From assembly GCA_009886115.1 (NCBI GenBank), contig VFJJ01000111.1, forward strand, positions 1 to 64,000: 64,000 nt of DNA, given 5' to 3'. Below the pieces are notes generated by a model. The model had not been told where the DNA came from, did no database searches, and was given only the letters and a program-made list of their open reading frames with translations. Position numbers and translations under genes: made by a program. This DNA is from Actinomycetota bacterium (lineage in GTDB: Bacteria > Actinomycetota > Acidimicrobiia > IMCC26256 > VFJJ01). This document shows, piece by piece, positions 16,976-27,489 of this stretch (the stretch's first letter is position 1; each line of letters begins with the position of its first letter).

Positions 16976-17958
16976 TGGCGACCATCCCGCTCATCGATCT
17001 CGCTCGCTGGTTCGACGGGACGCCCGCCGAGCGGCTGGCCCTTGCCGCAGATGTCGACGCCCACCTCCAACGGCTCGGGTTTCTCATCGTCGTCAACCAC
17101 CGACTGCCGCGGGCGGTGATCGACGAATGCCGCGATCAGGCACGGCAGTTCTTCCACCAGCCGGCCGAGGTGAAGGCCGAGGTGGCGATGGTCGCGGACG
17201 CGTACCGCGGCTGGATCGGCTCGGGGCTGGAGTCGAACGCCGCGACCTACGGCGTGCAGACCGCTCCCGATCTGAAGGAAGGGTACGCGTACGGGCCGAT
17301 CGAGGTGCCCGACGAGGCCGTCGTGTCGGCGAGCGGGTCCGACCCGTACGCGTTCCCACCCAACGTGTGGCCGGCCACGCCGCCCGGCTTCCAGGCCGCC
17401 GCCGAGAACTGGTTCCGCGCGGCCTGGGCCCTCAACGACGAGCTGCTCGACATCCTGAGCCTCGCGCTCGGCCTGCCCGAGCGGCATCTGCGCGGGTTGA
17501 GCTCCGAAGGGACCTCGCAGGTGTCGATCAACTGGTACGGGCCGCGTGGCGACGTCGAACCGCTTCCCGACCAGTACCGCGTCGGACCGCACACCGACTT
17601 CGGCATGCTCACCGTGCTCGACCGCGAGCCCGGCCTCGGTGGGTTGCAGGTGCTCGACGAGAACGACGTGTGGATCGACGCGCCGGTGGTTGCCGACGGT
17701 CTGACCATCAACACCGGTGACCTCATCCGACAGTGGAGCAACGACCGCTGGTGCTCGAACGAGCATCGGGTGCTTCCCCCGCCGGCCGAGGATCCGCGGG
17801 AGGAGCTCATCAGCTTGGTGTTCTTCGGCGAGCCCGATTGCGATGCCGTGGTCGAGGCGTTCCCGTCGTGTGTCTCGGCCGACAACCCGGCGAAGTACCC
17901 ACCGGTGCGCTCCCGCGACTACATCATCGCGAAGATGAACGCCCTCGCGGTCGGCTGA
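16975..17958 (+). CDS. isopenicillin N synthase-like / 2OG-Fe(II) oxygenase
   Basis: MATIPLIDLARWFDG..GFLIVVNH..HTDFGMLTVLDRE..GDLIRQWSNDRWCSNEHRV; TGATG overlap with the preceding gene. Confidence 0.93.
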   Translation: MATIPLIDLARWFDGTPAERLALAADVDAHLQRLGFLIVVNHRLPRAVIDECRDQARQFFHQPAEVKAEVAMVADAYRGWIGSGLESNAATYGVQTAPDLKEGYAYGPIEVPDEAVVSASGSDPYAFPPNVWPATPPGFQAAAENWFRAAWALNDELLDILSLALGLPERHLRGLSSEGTSQVSINWYGPRGDVEPLPDQYRVGPHTDFGMLTVLDREPGLGGLQVLDENDVWIDAPVVADGLTINTGDLIRQWSNDRWCSNEHRVLPPPAEDPREELISLVFFGEPDCDAVVEAFPSCVSADNPAKYPPVRSRDYIIAKMNALAVG

Positions 17959-17967
17959 AGACGGCCG

Positions 17968-18087
17968 ATGATCGACCCCGTCGTCTTGCGCTCGATGCCG
18001 AAGGTGCAGCTGCACTGCCACCTCGAAGGCTCGCTGCGGGCACCCACCCGATCACCCGAACCCACCATCCGAAATGGAGCACGATGA
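17968..18087 (+). pseudogene. add: Truncated adenosine deaminase (N-terminal stub)
   Basis: MIDPVVLRSMPKVQLHCHLEGSLRAPTRSPEPTIRNGAR*; PKxxLHxHLEGSLR is the ADA N-terminal metal-binding signature, then a stop; overlaps the next gene by ATGA. Confidence 0.7.
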
Positions 18088-19292
18088 GGACCCACATGCA
18101 CGCCACCGGAACGAAGCACTCCCGTCGTCGGTCACGCTCGGCGAAGCTCGCTGCCCTGCTCGTCGGTGTCGCGCTCGTCGCCGCCGCGTGTGGCGACGAC
18201 GATGCGGCGACGACCACCGACGACAGCGCTGCGGCCGAACAGAACGCGACGACCACCGTCGAGGCGAGCTCGCCGGCCGCGGCCGGTGACTTCAGCGACC
18301 TCAAGGTCGTGATGATCCTCGACGGGTCGATCGACGATGGTGGCTGGAACACCGCCCACAAGTTGGGCGGCGACGCGATCTCGGCGGCGTTCCCCGGCTC
18401 AACCGTCGAGTACGTCGTCGAGATCGCCCCGGGCCAGACCGCCACGAACGCCTTCGAGGACGCCGTGGCCGCCGACGCCGACGTCGTGATCGGCACGACC
18501 TTCTACCAGGACGACATGATGGATGTGGCCGCGGCCAACCCGGCCGTCACGTTCCTCACCTGGGCCGGTTTCGAGACGGCGCCGAACGTCGGCCACTTCG
18601 ACGGCGCTTCCGAAGACGGTCGGTATCTCGACGGCATGGTCGCCGGCAGCCTCACGGAGTCGAACGTGATCGGTTACGCGGCGGGTTTCCCGTACAACGA
18701 GGTGAACCGGGCGGTCAACGCGTTCACGCTCGGGGCCAAGGCGGTCAACCCCGACGTCGAGGTGCAACTCGTCTTCCTCAACACGTGGTTCGATCCGGCC
18801 GTCGAGCAGCAGGCGGCCGAGGCGCTCGTGAACGCCGGCGCGGACGTGCTCGCCCACGAGGTCGGGGCCCAGGTGTACGCCACGGTCGCGGCCCAGGCCG
18901 GCGGCTATGTGATCGGCTATACCAACGACTGGTCGCAGATCGAGCCCGAGGCGTGGGCATCGTCGTTCCTCTACAACTGGGGCCCGTACTACGTGAGCCA
19001 GGTGCAGGCCGTCGTCGACGGCACGTGGGAGCCGGCGATCACGTTCGGCGGCTTGAAAGACGGCTTCATCAGCTTCGCTCCGTACGGTCCGGCGGTGACG
19101 CCCGAGATCCTCGCGCTGGTCGAAGCCAAGAAGCAGGAGATCGCCGACGGCACGTTCGACATGTTCGCCGGTCCGATCACCTCCAACGCCGGCGTCGTCG
19201 TGGTCGCCGAGGGCGCCACGATCCCGTTCGAGACCCGCACCGAATGCTGCCAGTGGCTCGTCGACGGAGTTGTCGGCGAGATCCCCGGTTGA
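18084..19292 (+). CDS. BMP-family ABC transporter substrate-binding lipoprotein
   Basis: Lipobox LVAAAC; DLKVVMILDGSIDDGGWNTAHKLGGDAI; BMP/PnrA-like throughout. Confidence 0.93.
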   Translation: MRTHMHATGTKHSRRRSRSAKLAALLVGVALVAAACGDDDAATTTDDSAAAEQNATTTVEASSPAAAGDFSDLKVVMILDGSIDDGGWNTAHKLGGDAISAAFPGSTVEYVVEIAPGQTATNAFEDAVAADADVVIGTTFYQDDMMDVAAANPAVTFLTWAGFETAPNVGHFDGASEDGRYLDGMVAGSLTESNVIGYAAGFPYNEVNRAVNAFTLGAKAVNPDVEVQLVFLNTWFDPAVEQQAAEALVNAGADVLAHEVGAQVYATVAAQAGGYVIGYTNDWSQIEPEAWASSFLYNWGPYYVSQVQAVVDGTWEPAITFGGLKDGFISFAPYGPAVTPEILALVEAKKQEIADGTFDMFAGPITSNAGVVVVAEGATIPFETRTECCQWLVDGVVGEIPG

Positions 19293-19295
19293 TCC

Positions 19296-20912
19296 ATGGA
19301 CGCCACGGGCGTCAAGGGGGATGACACCCGAGCGGTCTCGCTTCAGGTCAGGGATCTCAGCAAGTCGTTCTACGGCGTGGCCGCCGTAGACGAGGTCAGC
19401 TTCGACCTCGTCTCCGGCGAGATCCACGGCTTGCTCGGCGAGAACGGGGCCGGTAAGTCGACACTGTGCTCGATGCTGGCCGGGCTCTACCGGCCCGATT
19501 CGGGACGGATGCTGCTCGACGGGCAGACGGTGCACCTGCGCTCGCCCGAAGACGCGGCCACGCTGGGAATCGGCATGGTGTACCAGCACTTCCGGCTGGT
19601 CGAGCGTTTCACGGTCGCCGAGAACATCGTGCTCGGCCGCGGCATCGGGGTGGGACGCCAGGCGCGGCGCGACGTCGAGCGGCGCGTCCACGAGCTGGGC
19701 GAGGAGTACGGACTCGCCGTCGATGCGTCGAGAGCGGTCTGGCAGCTCTCGGTCGGTGAGCGCCAACGCGTCGAGATCCTCAAGCAGCTGTTCCGCGGCG
19801 CCAGGGTTCTGATCCTCGACGAGCCGACCGCGGTGTTGGCACCGCACGAATCTGATCGCCTGTTCGAGGCGGTACGGCGGATGGCCGACGCCGGGCACGC
19901 GGTGGTGCTCGTTTCGCACAAGATGCAGGAGATCCTCGGCCACACCGACCGGGTGACCGTCCTGCGGCGCGGGCGCAACGTCGGGTCGGGCGAGACCGCA
20001 GCGCAGACCCATGCGGCGCTGGCGGCGATGATGTTCGGAAGTGAGCTCGCCGGTGTGGGTTCAGACGTGGAGCACTCCTCGCGTTCACCCGGCCCGACCG
20101 TGTTGAAGGTGAGCGATCTCCGTGTCACCGGCGACCACGGACGCGCTGCAGTAGACGGAGTGTCGTTCGAGGTTCGCCGGTTCCAGATCGTGGGCGTCGC
20201 TGGCGTCGCTGGCAACGGCCAGCGCGAGCTCCACGAGGCGCTCGCCGGGTTGCGTTCGGGGGTGACCGGATCGATCGAGATCGACGGCCATGACCTGTCT
20301 GGCGCCGGCCCCAAAGCACGCCACCGGGCCGGGTTGGCGTACGTACCGGAGGACCGGCTCGGCACCGGCCTCGCTGCAGGGTTGACGATCGAGCACAACA
20401 TGGTGCTCCGATCGTTCGACAGGGCTCCGCACTCCGCGGCCGGCCGGTTGAAGGCCCGCGCCATCCGCGAAACCTCCGGGCGGCTGGTACAGGAGTTCGA
20501 CGTGCGAGGCGCGCGCGATGGGATGCCTGTGAGCTTCATGTCGGGTGGCAACCTGCAAAAGGCGATCCTGGCACGCGAGCTGACCGAGGACCACGAGGTG
20601 CTCGTGGCCGCCTCGCCGACGCGGGGCCTCGACATGTCAGCCGCGGAGACCGTCCGTGGGCACGTGCGGCGTGAGCGGAGTACCGGCCGCGGCGTGCTCC
20701 TGTTCTCCGAGGACCTTGCCGAGGTGCTCGAGCTCTCGGACGTGGTGCTCGTGATGTTCAAGGGTCTCATCGTGGGCCGCTTCGAGCGCGACGACGTCGA
20801 TGTCGAGCACGTCGGCCTCCTGATGACCGGCGCTTCGGTGACCGGCGACGAGGTTCACCGGGGACACGAGGACAACCAGTCAGGTATCAGGCATCGGAAG
20901 GTGAGCCTGTGA
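19296..20912 (+). CDS. nucleoside/sugar ABC transporter ATP-binding protein (two ABC domains)
   Basis: GLLGENGAGKSTLCSML, LSVGERQRVEILKQL, second half YVPEDRLGTGL, MSGGNLQKAILARELTEDHEVLVAASPTRGLD. Confidence 0.95.
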   Translation: MDATGVKGDDTRAVSLQVRDLSKSFYGVAAVDEVSFDLVSGEIHGLLGENGAGKSTLCSMLAGLYRPDSGRMLLDGQTVHLRSPEDAATLGIGMVYQHFRLVERFTVAENIVLGRGIGVGRQARRDVERRVHELGEEYGLAVDASRAVWQLSVGERQRVEILKQLFRGARVLILDEPTAVLAPHESDRLFEAVRRMADAGHAVVLVSHKMQEILGHTDRVTVLRRGRNVGSGETAAQTHAALAAMMFGSELAGVGSDVEHSSRSPGPTVLKVSDLRVTGDHGRAAVDGVSFEVRRFQIVGVAGVAGNGQRELHEALAGLRSGVTGSIEIDGHDLSGAGPKARHRAGLAYVPEDRLGTGLAAGLTIEHNMVLRSFDRAPHSAAGRLKARAIRETSGRLVQEFDVRGARDGMPVSFMSGGNLQKAILARELTEDHEVLVAASPTRGLDMSAAETVRGHVRRERSTGRGVLLFSEDLAEVLELSDVVLVMFKGLIVGRFERDDVDVEHVGLLMTGASVTGDEVHRGHEDNQSGIRHRKVSL

Positions 20913-22078
20913 TCGGCAGGGTCATCGTCACTCCGAGAGCCAAGCCGTCGCCCCTCGTGCGCGCCGGCGTTCCGCTGCTCTCATTGCTCGTCGCCCTGGC
21001 ATCCGGAGCAGTGATCCTCGTGCTCACCGGCGCCGACCCGATCGAGGTCTACCGGACGATGTTCGACGCCAGCCTCAACGGCACCGCACCGATCGAGCGC
21101 ACCCTCACCTACGCGACGCCGTTGATCCTCACCGGCCTTGCCGCCGCGATCGCCTTCCGCATGCGGGTGTACAACATCGGCGCCGAAGGGCAGTTGTTCA
21201 TCGGAGCGATCGCAGCGAGCGGGCTGGCGCTGAAGCTGCCGAGCACCACGCCGAAGTTCGTCATGGTCGCGGTGATGCTGCTCGGTGGAGCGGTGGCCGG
21301 TGCGCTCTGGGCCGGGTTCGCAGCCCTTCCGAAGGCGTTCTTCGGTACCGACGAGATCGTCACCACGCTGATGCTGAACTTCGTGGCGCTGGCGTTCATG
21401 AACTACCTGATCTTCGGGTCGTACTCCTTTTGGCGTGACCCGAGCCGCCCGGTTCCGCAGGGCAATGCGATCCCCGACTCGGCGGTGTTGCCGACGATCT
21501 CCGGGCGGTTGCACGTCGGCTTCCTCATCGCGGTCGCTCTGGCCGTGTCGGTGTGGCTCCTCGTACGGGGCACGACGTTCGGGTTCCGGCTTCGAACCAT
21601 CGGCGACTCGCCACGGGCCGCCCGCTACGCCGGGATCGGCGTGCCGGTGGCAACCATCGCGGTGTTCGCGATCTCGGGCGCGCTCGCCGGCGTCGCAGGC
21701 GCCATCGAGGTCTCCGGCGTCACGAATCGTCTCGACCCCAAGGCGCTCGCGATCGAGCTCGGATACACCGGAATCGTGATCGCGACCGTCGCCAGGATGC
21801 ACCCCCTCGGCGTGTTGCCTGTCGCCGTGCTGCTCGCCGCCGTGGCGACGTCGGGCAGCAGCATGCAAGCGATCGGCGTGCAGTCGGAGGTCGTGGTACT
21901 GCTCCAGGGCCTGATCTTCTTGTCGGTGACCGCGGGCGAGTTCTTCGTCACCAATCGTCTCGGTCTCCGCCCGGTGCCTCGGGGCGGACCGTCGGAGCCG
22001 GTTGAGGCTCTCGCCGACGCGGGCGACGTTCCTGATGCTGCCGATTCCCTGCGGGCCTCGGTAGGAGGTGCGTTGTGA
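20909..22078 (+). CDS. ABC transporter permease (BMP nucleoside type)
   Basis: PLILTGLAAAIAFRMRVYNIGAEGQLFIGAI; overlaps neighbouring genes by 4 nt. Confidence 0.95.
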   Translation: MIGRVIVTPRAKPSPLVRAGVPLLSLLVALASGAVILVLTGADPIEVYRTMFDASLNGTAPIERTLTYATPLILTGLAAAIAFRMRVYNIGAEGQLFIGAIAASGLALKLPSTTPKFVMVAVMLLGGAVAGALWAGFAALPKAFFGTDEIVTTLMLNFVALAFMNYLIFGSYSFWRDPSRPVPQGNAIPDSAVLPTISGRLHVGFLIAVALAVSVWLLVRGTTFGFRLRTIGDSPRAARYAGIGVPVATIAVFAISGALAGVAGAIEVSGVTNRLDPKALAIELGYTGIVIATVARMHPLGVLPVAVLLAAVATSGSSMQAIGVQSEVVVLLQGLIFLSVTAGEFFVTNRLGLRPVPRGGPSEPVEALADAGDVPDAADSLRASVGGAL

Positions 22079-23022
22079 ACGACTCCGTGCTGGTGCTGTC
22101 GATCGCGAGCGCGGTGGTGGCGGGCACGCCGATCCTGTTGGCCGCGCTCGGCGAGATCATCACCGAACGAGCTGGCGTGATGAACCTCGGCGTCGAAGGG
22201 ATGATGCTCGTCGGTGCCGTGGCGGCGTTCTGGTGCGGGACGCACACCGGGAGCCTCCCGCTCGCGCTGATCGTCGGCGGGCTGGCCGCGGCGGCCCTCT
22301 CGCTCGTGCATGCCGTGCTTGCGATCACCCTGCGGGTCAACCAGACCGTGTCGGGCCTGTCTCTCGTGATCGTGGGGAGCGGGCTGTCGGCGTTCCTTGG
22401 CAATCAAGGCGATTCGCCGCTCCTCGAGGCCCCCAACGGCGTCGATGTCGGCCCACTGTTCCCCGAGGCTTTCGCCGACATACCGATCGCTGGCCCGATC
22501 GTGTTCGGCCACGACGTCGTCGTCTATCTCACACTGATTCTCGTCGGGCTGACCGGCTGGGTGCTCTACCGCACCTCGGCCGGGCTCTCGCTCCGAGCGG
22601 TCGGCGAGGATCCCGCCGCAGCCGACGCGGCCGGCTTGGGCGTGGTGCGCATCCGCTACCTGGCCACGGTGATCGGCGGGTTCGGCGCAGGATTGGGCGG
22701 CGCCTACCTCGTCCTCGCGGTGCTCGGCACCTGGCAGACGGGCATGACCGCCGGAGCTGGATGGATCGCCGTGGCGCTCGTCATCCTCGCCGGTTGGCGC
22801 CCGTGGCTCGCGTTGATCGGCGCGTATGCCTTCGGCGCCCTCCGGGGCTTGGGCTTCACGCTTCAGATAGCCCGCGTCGACATCCCGAGCGACTTCCTGG
22901 CGATGATCCCCTTCGTCGCGGCGTACCTCGTCGTCGTGCTCGTGAGCGCCAGCCCCGCCAGGTCCCGGCGAGTCGCGGCGCCCGCCGCATTGGGAGAGCC
23001 CTACAACCGCGAGCACCGCTAG
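22075..23022 (+). CDS. ABC transporter permease (BMP nucleoside type)
   Basis: GTPILLAALGEIITERAGVMNLGVEGMMLVGAVAAF. Confidence 0.95.
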   Translation: MNDSVLVLSIASAVVAGTPILLAALGEIITERAGVMNLGVEGMMLVGAVAAFWCGTHTGSLPLALIVGGLAAAALSLVHAVLAITLRVNQTVSGLSLVIVGSGLSAFLGNQGDSPLLEAPNGVDVGPLFPEAFADIPIAGPIVFGHDVVVYLTLILVGLTGWVLYRTSAGLSLRAVGEDPAAADAAGLGVVRIRYLATVIGGFGAGLGGAYLVLAVLGTWQTGMTAGAGWIAVALVILAGWRPWLALIGAYAFGALRGLGFTLQIARVDIPSDFLAMIPFVAAYLVVVLVSASPARSRRVAAPAALGEPYNREHR

Positions 23023-23083
23023 ATCCCACTCGATCCGCGTGGCCGGAGCTCACGTCACCAACCACGAGCGCCTTCGCACGGGC

Positions 23084-23109
23084 GCGGGACCCGCGCATGG
23101 TCGCGACCC
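23084..23109. repeat. Dispersed 26-bp repeat, copy B
   Basis: Exact match to 10009-10034. Confidence 0.85.
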
Positions 23110-23117
23110 TGACCATG

Positions 23118-23144
23118 ATTTCCCCTACGGGCATAGTGGTATTT
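23118..23144. promoter_or_regulatory. Candidate SUF operator upstream of sufC1
   Basis: atttcccctacgggcatagtggtattt; closely matches the reverse complement of 39591-39616 upstream of sufB. Confidence 0.6.
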
Positions 23145-23170
23145 GTCGAGGATCGATCTAGACTCCGATC

Positions 23171-23964
<794 letters not shown>

Positions 23965-23968
<4 letters not shown>

Positions 23969-25209
23969 CCCCCGTTCCTGCGCACGCCGATCTCACGCAC
24001 CTGAAGGCCGACTTCCCGATCCTCGACCGCATCTCGCACAGCAAGCGGCTGGTGTACCTCGACTCGGCGGCCACGGCCCAGAAGCCGACCGCGGTGATCG
24101 AGGCCATGAACCGGTACTACCGCGAATACAACGCCAGCGTGCATCGCGGCGTCTACGAGATGGCCGAGGAGGCCACGGCGGCGATGGAAGGGGCCCGGGC
24201 CCGCATCGCGCGATTCATCGGTGCCGCCGAGGCCCGGGAATGCATCTTCACCCGCAACGCCACCGAGGCCGTCAACCTGGTCGCCCACGCCTGGGGACGG
24301 TCGACGCTGAGCGCTGGCGACGCCGTGGTGCTCACGCAGATGGAGCACCACGCCAACATCGTGCCGTGGCACATGCTGGCCGCCGAGCGGGGCATCGAGA
24401 TCCGCTGGATCCCCGTGTCGTCAGAGGGTGTGCTCGACATCTCGGGCCTCGACCGATTGCTCGACGGCGCCCGGCTGCTCGGCGTCACGGCCATGTCGAA
24501 CGTGCTCGGCACGATCGTCGACGTGCGCCCGCTGGCCGACGCCGCCCACGCCGCCGGCGCGCTCGTGCTCGTCGACGGTGCCCAGTCGGTCCCCCACCTC
24601 CCCACCGACGTGCAGGCCATGGGCGCCGACTTCTTCGTCTTCTCGGGCCACAAGATGCTCGGCCCCACCGGTATCGGCGTCCTGTGGGCACGCGCCGAGC
24701 TGCTCGAGGCCATGCCGCCCTTCCTCGGCGGCGGCTCGATGATCACCGACGTACGTCTCGACGGGTTCACGCCCATGGAGATCCCCTGGAAGTTCGAGGC
24801 CGGCACGCCCGCCATCGCCGAGGCCATCGGGCTCGGCGCTGCCGTCGAGTACCTCGAGGCCGTGGGGATGGAGTCGGTACGAGCGCACGAGGTGGCACTC
24901 ACCCGGTACGCCCTCGCGATGCTCGCCGATCGCTTCGGTGACCGTCTCGAGATCTTCGGACCCACCGACGCCCTGGCCCGCGGCAGCGTGCTGAGCTTCC
25001 AGCTCGGCGGCATCCACGCCCACGACATCTCTCAGGTCCTCGACCAGGAAGGTGTCTGCGTGCGGGCCGGGCACCATTGTGCCAAGCCCCTCATGCGCAT
25101 CCTCGGCGTGCCGGCCACGGCTCGAGCGTCGTTCTACGTGTACAACGATGAGGCCGACGTCGACGCGCTCGCCGACGCCCTCGAGGCCGCCGAGAAGTTC
25201 TTCGGCTGA
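23965..25209 (+). CDS. sufS: cysteine desulfurase SufS
   Basis: LVYLDSAATAQKP..YNASVHRGVYEMAEEAT..TRNATEAVNLVA..FSGHKMLGPTGIGVLW..RAGHHCAKPLM. Confidence 0.96.
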
Positions 25210-25261
25210 CGACCGTCCCGTCCCGTCACCGGAGCCACAGCCCTTCACCGGAGCCACAGCC

Positions 25262-25741
25262 ATGAGCGGACTCGAAGACCTGTACCGAGAGATCATCCTC
25301 GACCACTACCGCGCCCCCCGCAACCGGGGTGAGCTGCCGGTTCCCCCGGCCCACAAGACCGAGGGCTTCAACCCGCTCTGTGGCGACGAGGTCGTGCTGT
25401 ACGTCGAGCTCGACGACGACGGCGCCGTGCGCGACATCCGCACTGCGGGGCACGGCTGTTCGATCAGCCAGGCCTCGACCTCGATGATGAGCGCCGCGGT
25501 CAAGGGCAAGAGCCGCGCCGAGGTCGACACGACGATCAGGGCGTTCAAAGCCCTGATGTCGATCCACGAGGCCCGGCTGGTCCCCGAGGGATCCTCCGGC
25601 GACAGCGACACCGATGAGGGCTCAGCAGCCGAGGTGAACCTCGGCGATCTCGAAGCGCTGCAGGGCGTGGTCAAGTTCCCGGTGCGCATCAAGTGCGCCA
25701 CCCTGGCCTGGAACACGTTGCAGCAGGCTCTCGCTCCGTAG
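25262..25741 (+). CDS. sufU: Fe-S assembly scaffold/sulfur-transfer protein SufU
   Basis: LEDLYREIILDHYRAPRNRGEL..LCGDEV..GHGCSISQASTSMM..FPVRIKCATLAWNTL. Confidence 0.94.
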   Translation: MSGLEDLYREIILDHYRAPRNRGELPVPPAHKTEGFNPLCGDEVVLYVELDDDGAVRDIRTAGHGCSISQASTSMMSAAVKGKSRAEVDTTIRAFKALMSIHEARLVPEGSSGDSDTDEGSAAEVNLGDLEALQGVVKFPVRIKCATLAWNTLQQALAP

Positions 25742-25779
25742 CCCCTGCGTTCTCCCGGGCCGGCGGGCCCTGCTCCTGG

Positions 25780-27489
25780 TCACGTGGGGGCGACGAGGCT
25801 CAGGTACGACTCGAAGTCGATCGCGGGACGGGCGGCGCTCCAGAGGAAGCCCTGGGCCTGCTCGAGACCGTGGTGCACCAAGCGCTCACGTTGGCTCTCG
25901 CGCTCGACGCCCTCGGCCACGACGCGGAGATCCAGCGATCGGGCCAGGGCGATGATACCGACGACGATGGCCTCGGCGACATGGTCGCGGTCGATGGCGC
26001 TCACGAAGGCCCGGTCGATCTTGACGGCATCGATGGGGAGCTCGCGGAGGTACCCCAGCGACGAGTACCCGACACCGAAATCGTCGACAGCGATGTGCAC
26101 GCCGAGCTCTCGGAGCCGCGTCGCGACCCCCAGGCAGGCCTCGATGCCGGGCATCAGGGCCGTCTCGGTGATCTCCAGGCACACCGCCGATCCGTCGACC
26201 TGCTCGCGCTCGAGCGCCTCGCGCGTCAACTCGACGAGCTGCGGATCGCTCAGGTCCCGGGCCGAGATGTTCACATGGAGCACGAAACCGGGCCCGACCA
26301 CTCCACGCCGAAACCACTCACCGAGCTGGCGGATCGACTCGACGAGGACCCAGGTGGTGATGACCGACGTCGCTCCCGCCTGTTCGGCCAGGGGCACGAA
26401 CGTCGCCGGCCCCAGCAGGCCCAGCTCGGGATGTTGCCAGCGCACCAACGCCTCGGCCCCTTCGACGGTCTGCCGATCGAGGTCGATGACGGGTTGATAG
26501 TGCAGGACCAGCTCGTCGGCCATCACCGCCGAACGGAGCTCGTTGCGGAGGCGGGACTGCTCGACGACCTCGATGCGCACGGTGTCGTCGAAGAGCTGCG
26601 CAGCGCCCTCGCCACGCAGCCGGGCGCGCTGGCCGGCCGCCGACGCTTCGCGCAGCATCGTCTCAGCCGACTGCGGCCCGCCGACATGCCAGACGACGCC
26701 TGCGTGGGCCGTGAACGCGAGGTTGCGGCCGGCGACGGGGTAGGGCTCGTCGAGGACCTGGAGGAGGCGCTGGGCCGCCTCGAGCGCATCGTGCGGGGTG
26801 AGCGTGGCGTGCACCAGAGCCACGAACGACGCCCCCGCGAGCCGCGCGACGACCCCGCGGCTCCCATGGAACTGGGCCAGGCGCTGCGCCGCCTGGGCCA
26901 ACACCGCGTCGCCGGCGTCATGCCCGACGAGCTCGTTCACCGACCGGAAGTCGTCGATGGCGACGACCACGACCGCGAAGGGGGAGCCGGCCACCGTGGA
27001 GGCGTCGATCGCAATCTCGAGCTCGCGCCGGAAGGCCGTCCGGGTGGCGACACCCGTCGCCGTGTCGAGCTCGCTGCGACTCCGGGGCCCCTGCACCAAC
27101 GAGGTCAGGTCGGTGATCTCGACCACCATGGCCCGGTGCAACTCGCTGGGCCTCACGGTCATGAGGGCCGGGACCGTTTCAGCCACCGCATCGACCAGGC
27201 GCCCGTAGACACGCTGGATCCGACCCGTCGAGTGCACCCGGTTGAGGGTCCGGAGGATGGGCGCGATGTCCTCAGGGTGCACGATCGAGGTGAAGCGACT
27301 GGTGGCGGCGCCGGGGGCCCGGCCTACGAGCGTCACCAACGCCTCGTTGACGGCGAGGCACCAGGCGTCAGCGCTCACGAGCGCGGCCGGTAGCGCAGAG
27401 GCCAGCACCTCCCGAGCCCCGCTGCGTCCCGGCACGTCCCCTGATTCCCGCCCACCGCCGAAGCGGCCAGCGACCCGATCCTTGAGCAC
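25780..27489 (-). CDS. PAS/degenerate GGDEF-EAL protein (candidate c-di-GMP phosphodiesterase)
   Basis: EAL domain with EALVRW, ITETALM, DDFGVGYSSLGYLRELPIDAVKIDRAF; GGDEF site is RLAGASFVALV. Confidence 0.92.
   Translation of the reverse strand: MLKDRVAGRFGGGRESGDVPGRSGAREVLASALPAALVSADAWCLAVNEALVTLVGRAPGAATSRFTSIVHPEDIAPILRTLNRVHSTGRIQRVYGRLVDAVAETVPALMTVRPSELHRAMVVEITDLTSLVQGPRSRSELDTATGVATRTAFRRELEIAIDASTVAGSPFAVVVVAIDDFRSVNELVGHDAGDAVLAQAAQRLAQFHGSRGVVARLAGASFVALVHATLTPHDALEAAQRLLQVLDEPYPVAGRNLAFTAHAGVVWHVGGPQSAETMLREASAAGQRARLRGEGAAQLFDDTVRIEVVEQSRLRNELRSAVMADELVLHYQPVIDLDRQTVEGAEALVRWQHPELGLLGPATFVPLAEQAGATSVITTWVLVESIRQLGEWFRRGVVGPGFVLHVNISARDLSDPQLVELTREALEREQVDGSAVCLEITETALMPGIEACLGVATRLRELGVHIAVDDFGVGYSSLGYLRELPIDAVKIDRAFVSAIDRDHVAEAIVVGIIALARSLDLRVVAEGVERESQRERLVHHGLEQAQGFLWSAARPAIDFESYLSLVAPT

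Noticed and set aside
25226-25261. Duplicated caccggagccacagcc before sufU
   Set aside because: A simple two-copy duplication in a 50-bp spacer, too short and common to call functional.
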